Below are positions 1 to 10,400 of a stretch of 64,000 nucleotides of DNA, piece by piece; positions within the stretch are counted from its first letter, which is position 1, and each line of letters starts with the position of its first letter. The notes below the pieces were generated by a model. That model was given only the letters and a program-made list of their open reading frames with translations, searched no databases and had not been told where the DNA came from. The translations under genes and the position numbers were made by a program. The DNA comes from Delphinus delphis (Eukaryota; Chordata; Mammalia; Artiodactyla; Delphinidae): positions 6,439,501-6,503,500 of the forward strand of contig NC_082689.1 in NCBI RefSeq assembly GCF_949987515.2, read 5' to 3'.

Positions 1-673
1 CTGCCCCTCTCTACCTGGATCGAAGTCCTACGTTGGCCGTGTAGCCTTGGACAAGTTACAGAAACTCATTAAACCTCAGTTTGCCCATCTACAAAATGGG
101 AAGGAACATAGTATTGCCTCTCAAGATGGTTGTGAAGCTGAAGGAGAAAACTGTCAAGCAATTAGTAGAGAGTTAGTATTTTGTGTCTACAACAAACAAC
201 ATGAGTTGTTACTCATTTCTTCTGTGTCAGCAGACAAGACACCTGGTTTACAGTGCTCTCATGAAGGTTAAATGAGAAAACTGATCGTAAAAGGGAGAAA
301 CTAAATAACTGTTAGTTCTGTCTGCTTGCTCAAAAGTACAGTTGAGGTTGGAGGGCAAAGAGAAGTTGAAAAGAGTTTGGATTTTTCAGAAAATGCTCCA
401 GATTGGGACAGGAGGCAGGTGAGTGCTGATTTCCTCAGCTAGATTTGATATTTTGATTCCTGACAAATTTTAAGTGAGTTTTGATGCCTCAAAGTTAGCT
501 TTTCAATGATTTGCAAAGCTGGTTTATGAAGGACTGTTCTTTTTTTTTTGCATTTTCCCTTAAAATATTTTGCATTTCAGGGGTTTATCTCTTATGACAT
601 GACTTCAGCAGAGTCTGGCTTGATCAGAAAAGGATGTGTTCGGTGTCCTACAGAAGAAAACAGGAACACTTAG
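1..673. other. SPP2 intron/3' region left of exon 6
   Basis: No coding exon was recognised here. I looked on the minus strand for the arginine-rich SPP2 C-terminus and did not find it, so that exon should lie beyond the left edge. A MIR-like stretch is near 40-115. A pyrimidine tract followed by TAG on the minus strand (about 648-660) resembles a splice acceptor, but what follows does not resemble SPP2. Confidence 0.6.
40..115 (+). repeat. MIR fragment
   Basis: The stretch contains the MIR-type phrase cctcagtttgcccatctac followed by aaaatggg, the usual conserved core of this ancient tRNA-derived SINE. Only a short piece is recognisable. Confidence 0.55.
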
Positions 674-724
674 CAAGTGACCGTTCATAAAATGGCTCAC
701 TTTTTGATCTGTCAGGAGTGAGAC
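674..724 (-). CDS. SPP2: SPP2 exon 6 (donor apparently defective)
   Basis: After an acceptor ending gttacag, 51 nt encode (G)LTPDRSKSEPFYERSL, matching human GLISDESISEQFYDRSL, and should end in phase 1 after CTTG. The next bases are CTAAGT where a GTAAGT donor is expected, so the first base of the donor seems to be C. Reading on adds eight residues (AKCSCFLL) and meets TAG at 648-650. The 3' border is therefore inferred by homology, not by a visible donor. Confidence 0.85.
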
Positions 725-1436
725 CTGTAACGCAGTAACAGTCATAAGGCAGGCCCCCTCTGCCCACTTCTGGAATGTTCTAGGACTTTATTACTGATGC
801 CGCAAATACGCTTTTCCAGGAAGGAAGCAGTGAGAGATCACCAAAGAGTTCTGCTGCCATCAGCTCCAATAGAAAAAATCCTCCTAGTTACCTATTTTAC
901 CAATAGGTAGAAATGTTTCCTAAGCCATAGAACACGAACTCAATCCCACTTCCAATGAGAGACCACTTAAGAAGGGGAAAAAAAGAAAGCCCTCCCTCCC
1001 CGAAGCAAGATTCTCAATGGGATGGTCACCTCTGCTCTTATGGCTGGAGGATTACAGAATTCAGCCCCAGCCAGTCAGATGAGGTTTAGTCCAGATCCTT
1101 CCACCTACACACTGTTTCATACCTGGCTCCTAAAACTGGTCGTGCACCCAGGAGGGAACAAGCGTGCTCAAGCTGGGGGACCCTCTTACGGTAAAAACCA
1201 ACACCTGTCCTGCCCAACTGGCAGAGATGTTGGGACATGAAATGGAATCATATATGGAAAGGCTCTGCATAAATACAGAGTTGCCTAAATGAAGAGGTGT
1301 AACATTACTGCCTACTGTTAAGAAAGGAGCAAAAGCAAATGTTTGTTTTCTGTGGTTTCTGTAATTGTTCAAAGCTTATGTACAGATATTTCTAGTTTTA
1401 AATGACTCCTTGATAGAGAGCTTCAATATGAAGTTG

Positions 1437-1492
<56 letters not shown>

Positions 1493-4400
1493 TAAAAAGA
1501 ACGGATCTCAACTTACCAAGCAGATAACTGTTTCTTGAGGTAGAGGATCCCAAGATATCTCCCAAAACCATCTAAGTAAATGTAGGCATTAGTATGTATC
1601 AGCACATGAAAGAGAGGAAAGGAAGGACACTGCAAAATATGCAAATATTGTCAGGAGGACTCAGATGTATTATATCATTTATTTTTAATGAAATAAGGCA
1701 ATACATTACATTAAATAACTTCATATGGTATTGAACATGTAATGTCTAAAAAAGCATGTGGGGAAAAGCAACTTACATGAAGTTTAAATTGTCTAAAAAC
1801 GTTTCCATTAGACTCAAAATGACCCCCAATTGTTGTGGATGAGAAAGACAGAACCTCGTTATATGGACTTGCAAATCAGCTGTGTTTAGGTCAAATTTGT
1901 GAGTTTTCTCTCTATGAAGTCCCCATATGTGTTCAATTAAAAAAAAATCAAAAAGTGTGCACGAGTAGTCTTCATGAAGCCACTGAAAGCCCATAGTCAC
2001 AAAGTAAGGTGGCTACTTGACTCACAACCTTTCTACAAGGTGTCTGGGCCACCTACCTGTTACCCTCTCCATCGTGAACAGTCAGTTAGCCTGCTGGCTT
2101 TTGTCAGAGTGATTGGTCTAGCAGGTGGCACAGTTTAGTGGGGGAAAGAATAATCTTTTCAATAAACGGTGCTGAGACAACTGGATATCCACATGCAAAA
2201 GACTGAGGCTGGACCCCTTCCTAATCAAAATGGACCATGCATCTAAATGTAAGAATCACACAAACAACAAAAGAAAAAAATGGATCAATTGGACTTCATT
2301 AAACTTTAAAACTTTTGTTCTTCAAAGTGCACCATAAAGAAAGTAAAAAAAAAACCTCACAGTTGGGAGAAAATATCTGCAAATTTTGTGTCTGATATGG
2401 AACTTATATACAAAATATATAAAGAAGTCTTACTACTCAACAAAAAAAGACAAATAACCCAATTTAAAATTTGGCAAAGGAACTTTTTTTCTTTTTTGGT
2501 CACTTTGCACAGCTTGCAGCATCTTAGTTCCCCAACCAGGGATCAAACCTGCGTCCTCGGTGGCAGTGAAATCGCGGAGTCCCAATCACTAGACCGCCAG
2601 GGAATTCCGACAAAGGATTTGAGTAGACGTTTTTCCAAAGAATATAAACAAATAGTCAATCATTGCTCATTAGGAAAATGCAACTCAAAACAATAATGAT
2701 GCACCACTTCACACCCATTAGAATGGCTAAAATTAAAAAGACAGACAATGATAAGTGTTCATAAGGATGTGTAGAAACTGGAACCCTCATACATTGCTGG
2801 TGGGAATGTAACATGGTACAGCTATTATGGAAAACAGCGTGGCAGTTTCTCAAAAAGTTACACACAGAGTTACTTTACGCCCCAGAAATTCCACTCATAG
2901 GTAAATACCCAAGATAAATAAAAATATACGCCCACACAAAAACTGGCACATGAATGCTCACAGCATCATTATTTACAATAGTCAAAAAGTAGAAACGGGG
3001 ATTTCCCTGGTGGCGCAGTTAAGACTCCACGCTCCCAATGCAGGGGGCCTGGGTTCAGTCCCTGCTCAGGGAACTAGATGCCACATGTCGCAACTAAGAG
3101 TTCTCGTGTCGCAACTAAGGAGCCCGGCAGCTACAACCAAGACTCAGTGCAACCAAATAAATAAATAAATAAATAAATTTTTTTTTAAAAAGAGATATGT
3201 ATAAAAAAAAAGTAGAAACAACCCCCATTTTGATCAACTAATGAATGGATAAATTAAATGTGGCTTATCCATACAATGGATTATTATTCGACAATGAAAA
3301 GTACTGATACATGCTATAACATGTATGAACCTCCAAACATGCTAACTAATATAAACCATTCACAGAAGAACACATATTGTATGTTTCTATTTATATGAAA
3401 TGGCTGGAAAAGGTAAATCTATAGACAAAGAAAGTAGATTAGCGGTTACTAAGGGCTGGAGAGGACGAGGAACAGGGTAAGGGGTCTTAGGGTTTCTTTT
3501 CCAGATGACGAAGTGTTCATGATTTAGATAGTGATGAGAGTTGTACAACCTCATGAACATACTAAAAACCACTGAACTGTACACATTAAAGGGGTGAATC
3601 GTATGGTCTGTGAATTATTGGGTTGGCTAAAAAGGTCGTTCGGCTTCTTCTGTAACATCGTATGGAAAAACCCGAACGAAATTTTTGGCCAACCCAATTT
3701 ATTTCAATAACAGTGTTATTAAAAAAAAAAAATGGGACACATGACCTAAGATAGGACAACGGGAATAATACCAAGAGGTCTCTCCAGCTGGAGCTAGAGA
3801 GAAGTGCTCTGTTTCCTCCTAAGTTTAGAGGATATGAATCTGGAGTGGTTTGCAGTCTCGCCTCCAGTTACAAGGAGAAAACTCATCTGCAGTAAGGGGA
3901 GGAGGGACGGAGAAGGAAAAACATGAATGTGGCCCAGATAGTGTTGACAGTCGCTAGATTGAGTTGTCCAAGAGGACAACTCCTTCCTCTCCTTTCTGGG
4001 AACGTGAGCCAGGGAATTAGCTCATTTTGGCTTAGGTCGCTTCTAGTTGAATTTCTATCATTTGAAATGGGAGAGAGTAAATAAATGAAAGGCCTGTAAC
4101 TCTCCTCCCCCGAGTCCAGAATTCCTGTTCACTCTTCCTCAGTTTCTCCTTTTGCACTGTTTTGGGTCTCATGGCTGAAACTCTAGCCAAACCTCATCCC
4201 ATCCACTCGAAATCAGAAGGATTTGTCCAAAATCAAGTCCATTCATCATCCTACAGATGTTAGCATTTCGTCGTGTGGTTGACTGAAGTGCTGTATAGAA
4301 ATCGTTTATCCTCTACATGCTTCTTTTTCAAAATTAAAAAAGAAAAATAAAAACTGCCCATAATTGAAATATTTATTTGGTTAAGAGAGAATATTAGCAA

Positions 4401-7400
4401 TTTTAGAAATGTATTTGCTCAAATCTTTTTACAAAGCATTTATACTTATTAAAATTATGTAGTGGAAAACCTGAATGTTTTTATATTAGAGACACTTTCT
4501 CTCATTGTATGCTTACCAGATATTTTCCATTTGAGCTAAGTCTTATTTCGTAATAATTAGGATGTTTGGTCTTGCTCTCCATGGCTTCCATCTTTCTTCA
4601 CATTATATTCCTTCCTCTGGAAATTCCTTTACTATCTACATATGTTTTTCAAGTGGCCTTTATGTTCATTACTCTGGGATATTTTTTTTCAGTTTTCTTT
4701 CTTTTATTCCCTACTTCCAACAATGATTTATTTGTTCTATGTCTAAATTCATTCCAGTCAATTGTCTTTCATGTTTGTAGTATCATCATTTATTTCACTG
4801 AAAATCGTTAACAGCTGTCGTCTAATTTTTTTTTCTGTTTCATGTAAGAAATCTATTTTAGAGTTGCCAGGAATTACTTTAAATCTCCATCTGCTTTCTT
4901 CTCCTTCTTTCGAATTGCAGAATCCTTTAATTTAAGGAATTTTTTCTTTGCTCATCATCCTTTATGATCTCCTAGTCTTTGAGGCAAAGCAACCTGGGAG
5001 TTTATTTTAAAATCTTGTTTGTTTCCGGGACTAACTTAACTTAGTATCAGAGTCTTCTTACAAAACTTGGGACTGGAAGAAAAGTGAGTAGTCTTCAGTC
5101 TGCAGTTAGAAAGTTGCGGTAGGTTTGTGGGTTGTGCAAACAATCAGAATCAACTTTCCAAATCAACTTTCCATCTCTTTCCAAAGAGACAGAAGAGGGG
5201 TTAAATTAGGGGGCCACTTATTAACTTCAAATGCGTTAAAGGTCATAGAAGAGCAGGCATCCATTTCTCTCGACATTCACCGCTAACTCCTAGGTCTACT
5301 TGGCACTCTCTCTCACCTGCCCTGCCAGCCTCCCAGTGCCCCCATCCATTCTTACCTAGTTCCAGTCTGTTCTTCATCTATTCTGTCACTTCCCTACTTA
5401 TAACCCTTGACTAGCCCCAAGCCAAGGTCCTTGACATGACCCATGAGGTCCACCTTGACCAGGCTGGTGTCCTCTCCAGCCCCAACCTTATGCCTCTCTT
5501 CTCGTATTTTTCTCCCAGTCATGATGGATTTCTGTCCATTTGTACCCATCAGCTTAGCTTCCCTCACACATCAGGGAACTCCGTCAGGCTCTCCCCTGTG
5601 CTGGGAATCTCCTCATCCTTCCCCTCCACACCCTGTGCCCTTTGTCCTGAGGTCACCCACCCTTCAGCCCCCCGGGGAAAGCTCGCTCTGACCCCACACG
5701 CTATTGCATCCTCTTGCTACGTGCTCCCGAAAGCTTGCCTGGTAGTCAGGGTAACCCCTGCTTAATGGACACTCCCAGACTCATCCACAAACCCCACAAG
5801 AGCCAGAGCAGTGCTTCTCTTGCTCTCCACTGTCTCCTAGCTTCCCCCATGCAAACCACAAAATCAATACGCACGAAATGCTTGTGACATGATGCTTGGT
5901 CCCTGTCACTTCTGGGTTAGCTTGACCAGGCGTGGGCCACTGTGTCAGCTGTGAAGCATGCCTTACAACCTGGATACTTTACTGGAGTCGAGGCCCTGGG
6001 TACCTGAACTAGCAGCAAGGAGATAGGGTCCAGAAATCTCCTGGGGATTGACCCTCAAAAGTTGCCAGTGAGAACGAGATTGATCAATAACCTTATGCTC
6101 AACTGAACATTTTTGCAGAATTCTCCTTCCAACAGTGAAAACACCCCTGCAACAGGAGTTTCTCACTCCTTCCTAACTCTAAAATGGACTTCCATATAAA
6201 ATATGGAAGTCCTGGGTATGTTCATAATAGAGGAATATTACTTTTATGTGTAATTCTTGAAGTTGAAATTGTATACTCTTTTCACGTAATTTTCACTACA
6301 GATTTAAATCTTGAAAAAATTAATAAAAATATACGTAGAGAAAGATGTCATTGGACAGATTTGGCTGTCTAATGGTAGAAACAATTTTTAAGTAGCAGTC
6401 AAAGATATTATCCATTATGAATAAACAAATAACGTAATCGTTATGTTTTTATCCCAAATTAGAGTCTAGAAGCTTCCTCCTCATATCATATTCTTGACAA
6501 TCTCTTCCTCATTTTTCTTGTATTCATTCAAGTATTGACTGAACATCTACCCTGTATCAAACCTTGTCCTAGATGACAAAACACACATTCCCTGCCCTCA
6601 TTTGATGTACATTCCAGTAAGGAAAGCAGTCAGTACACAGACAAATAAGTAATATAATTCCAAGTCAGAAATGTATATATACTGATTTCACAGTATTATT
6701 GCAGATGAATATCAGTGCAATTGAAGGAAAAAAGATGTGTCCTGCCATTTGCCAAGCATCTATTACGTACCAGATTCTGGACCAGATCTTTCATGTCCAT
6801 CCACTTCCTTGGTTTTCTCAACTTCCTATCGGGTGGTCTCTATTACTGGCATTTAACAGATGAAGAAGCTTCAGATCATGGAGATTAAATTTCCTGACCT
6901 AGGTTGCAGAGCTGGTAAATGAACACTGATGTATCAAAAATGCCCCTCTTGGGCTTCCCTGGTGGCGCAGTGGTTGAGAGTCCGCCTGCCGATGCAGGGG
7001 ACACGGGTTCGTGCCCCGGTCCGGGAAGATCCCACGTGCCGCGGAGCGGCTGGGCCCGTGAGCCATGGCCGCTGAGCCTGCACGTCCGGAGCCTGTGCTC
7101 CGCAACGGGAGAGGCCACAACAGTGAGAGGCCCGCGTACCGCAAAAAAAAAAAAAATGCCCCTCTTCATGCCACTAAACCACAGAGGCAGTGAGATGCAT
7201 ACTTAGATCTAAAACTTTGAAGATTTGCTCATTGTTATTTTAAGCTCACATCCTAAATCTTAGGAAAAGAGAGAGAATTGGAAGAAGTAAGGGATATTGA
7301 ACATGAGGTTGCAGGTGTAAAAGGGAGATGCCAGCTGAGTCAGCAGAGCTATATCTGAGTGATGCTCCAGCTACTCTGTCACACCGGCCTGCCTGTCACA

Positions 7401-10400
7401 GACCCACACAGACCCTAAGAGGTAGGTGCTGTCCCAAAGGATGCCAAGCCCCTGCACCTACCTCTTCACTGCTGTTAGACTCGGAGGAGCTGGAGGACCA
7501 CTGGCAGCGAACCCACACGTCCTGCACCTGCTCAGCAGACACCCACACGGTGCTTCTGCAAGCAACTGCCGGCTGGAAAAGGGGAAGCAGTGAGTTCCAT
7601 GCCCGGCAGCTGGTAGAAATGGTTACGACCTATCTAAGAAATCAGGCAACACCATAGGGCTTGACGCAATGATGCAGACAGAAAGGAAAAATTCACAGAG
7701 ACATTTCATTTTTCCAAAATGAAAATTTCTCAAGACCTAAGCAGAAACAAATGATGACTTAAATATCTCTTAGGCTTTTGCTACATTACAAGTCCTGAGG
7801 GAAAGCAAACGTTCCCTTCCTGAGCACTGAATGGGCTCCCTCGAATGGCTTTCCTTTTGAACAACAAGAAATGGGAAGATCTCCCAAGGACCCTGCTCTG
7901 CTCTCCCTTGGCCTCAGATTTCATTAGAAACAAATGCTAGTGACACTTGGGTTTGGGACCTTTGTGAAACAGAGCCACAGCGAAAAGTCTCACGAAACAA
8001 CAAAACAATAGGTCCTCTTTTCAGGATTGACACCCCTGTGTAACGACCCAGAGATCACAACGATAAAGTAACAAAACCCTGAGACCTCGTACATCTGAAC
8101 GAGAACGCCTCGGACAGTGAATTTGGGGTGCCTCCCATCCCTGGGGTTAACCAAGCATGGGGCCATGTGCTGGTCACTGAGGAGATGAAACTGACCACGC
8201 TGTGGTCCTGACCCCCATGGAGTCCAAGCTGGTGGAGGAGACAGATGTTATACAACAGTCAACTATAAAACAGTGCACCTCGCACCAGGAACACAGCTGG
8301 CATTTTAAATTCATTTAAAATAGAATTTGAAATGTCTCTGGGATTTTTCTTGGCTATTGGCCTCTTCGTATTCACTTTGCCTGGAACCATCATTATCCCT
8401 ATTTTTAAATAGGAAAGCTGAGACAGCTGAGAAAGCTGAGGCAGCAGGAGTTAAATAATTTGCCAGGATTACTCAGGACTGCGGACTCCAAGAGCTCGAG
8501 TCCTCGACCACTGAGTCACGCCGCCCCTGCCCAGGGGACAGCGTGGACACAGTTAGTGGTGCCTCCCAGGGTGTTCAGACACCAGGCAGTGGCCAAGCCC
8601 TTGGTGTGGCTTTGAATCAGGTCCCGGCGATGTAGGAAGACAGGTGCTCCCTTGCGTTGTTTTCTGGGCTGGTGGCCTTTCCCCCGACTCTTACCACGTA
8701 GTAGCCCCTCTGGAAGTCACAGGTGGCGGGGTCTTCCCCAGAGCCCCTCCTGCACGTCGTCTCCCGGATGCGGAGCTCTATGTCCATGGTCAAGCTGTCC
8801 TCATCCAGGATGTTGACCTTCATGAAAACAAAGCGTCAGTCTGCCATAGATGTGTTTCTGAAGGTCACACGCTAGGAATGTGTCTCCTTGCCCAAGGAGA
8901 GAAAGTGACAGAACACCCCACCACTAAAGCTTTCAATTTTCGTGGCAATCACCCAGTTCCACGCCCTCATTCTGAAGACCAGGGGAAGAAGGGCTTTACC
9001 GAAGGCTCACAAGACTTTACTGAGACAATAGGACCAGAACTTGGGTGTCCTGCCTCCACGCTAAGCACTGCTGCTAATGACTTACATTTATGATGAATCC
9101 TCGGGATTTACAGATTCCGTATTTGCAAATTTGCCTACTTGCTAAAATGTACATCTGACCCCAATCAGTACCGGCTGCCCTCACGGCCACTCATGAAGAC
9201 ACGCTGGGCGGCAAAGAACTTGAGTCGCCAGATGCACGCGCTCCCGACCGGGGTCAGATGAGGTGATGAAAGGCTCAGGCTCTTTGCCTCAGCAGCCGGA
9301 CCGTACACAAGTCAATTTCATGGTCTATTGTGTGTCACGGTTTTCTCATTCTTGTGCTTTTCCTTGGTGATTTTGCTGTTGAAATTGGCCCCCAAGCCTA
9401 GTGCTGACAAGCTGTCTAGTTTCCTAAGCACAGGAAGGCTATGATGTGCCTGACGGAGAAAATACATGTGTTAGCTGAGCTTTGCTCAGGCCTGAGTGAC
9501 AGCGCTGGTACAGTGAGCTCAATGGTGACGAGTCACCATATATATTAAATAAGTCTTTAAGTGAAAACACACAGAAAACAAGGGCACATATTGATCAGTT
9601 AACCGAAATATTGTGACCAGAGGCTCTCAGAAACCTCACCCTGAATTTCCCCAGGATAAACGGCTCAGGATTCACTAACCCAGTGTTCGCAGAATATTTA
9701 TGGAATGTAACTGCCGCAAATAACAAGAATCAACTTATTTTAAGTGTCAACGTACGTATGAGATTCAGATTTAATATCTAATATGTAAAAATTATCAATG
9801 ACCAGGGTCATAAATAATGGCAAGGCTGAGTTTTTAGTCCTACTTGTTTTTAGAAAACTCTACTTGTATCAGCACTCTTCATCCTGAGTCAGAAAGAGAC
9901 ACAAAGACCCCTCCATCCCGAGCTTGGAGCTAGCCACTTATTTCCAAAGCAAAAGCAAAGTATTTTAAGTGTCATTTTCCTAAAAGAATGCTCCATACTT
10001 TCTTAATAATTCCTGAAATAAGTAAGTAGCAAGTACATCTCTGCTGTACAGTGTTATCCAGCCCCGCTTCCCGGTTGATCAGTTCGGATCTATGAATAAG
10101 ATTACACAGTTTTCCACTCCTTTCCACCAAGGGTGGGATACTGGGGGTACCTTCCAAACTTCCTGATGAGTGTGCTGTTCCGATGACACGGACATCTCCT
10201 GACTTACTAAATGCCCACTGTGTGTGCTGCACCAGAAGCACAGCAGGGAAGACCCCACGGAGCACCCCACGGAGCTTAGATTCCACCTGGGGCAGGGTGG
10301 TGGGGCACCACGCAGCAAACACACTAAAGAAAACTGAACAAGGACCTTCCAGATGGCTATAGAGTTAAAAGAGCAACGTGGCAGTGGGGATGGAGAGCAG

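Larger units (their letters stand above)
2130..3610 (+). mobile_element. Old L1 3' end (end of ORF2 plus 3' UTR), split by two SINEs
   Basis: The sequence has typical L1 ORF2-end phrases (ggtgctgagacaactggata, aatggctaaaattaaaaag, attatttacaatagtcaaaa) and a tail with tgaactgtacacattaaa. Frames are broken throughout, so this is an ancient (L1M-type) fragment. Two SINE copies (2482-2609 and 2997-3206) interrupt it and a mariner MITE sits at its 3' end. Confidence 0.85.
1574..7461 (-). other. SPP2 intron 4 (5.9 kb, repeat-rich)
   Basis: No exon was found between the acceptor of exon 5 and the donor of exon 4. The interval carries an old L1 tail loaded with two SINEs and a mariner MITE (2130-3710), an L2-like stretch (5280-5730), MIR-like stretches (6520-6910) and a young SINE (6951-7156). 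The rest, about 3720-5280 and 5730-6500, is AT-rich unique-looking sequence in which I see nothing. Confidence 0.7.

Noticed and set aside
1022..1372. Small frames between SPP2 exons 5 and 6
   Set aside because: They do not match SPP2 and lie in its intron; nothing supports translation.
8644..9093. 149-codon plus-strand frame
   Set aside because: It is antisense to SPP2 exon 3 and its flanks; the minus strand explains the conservation.
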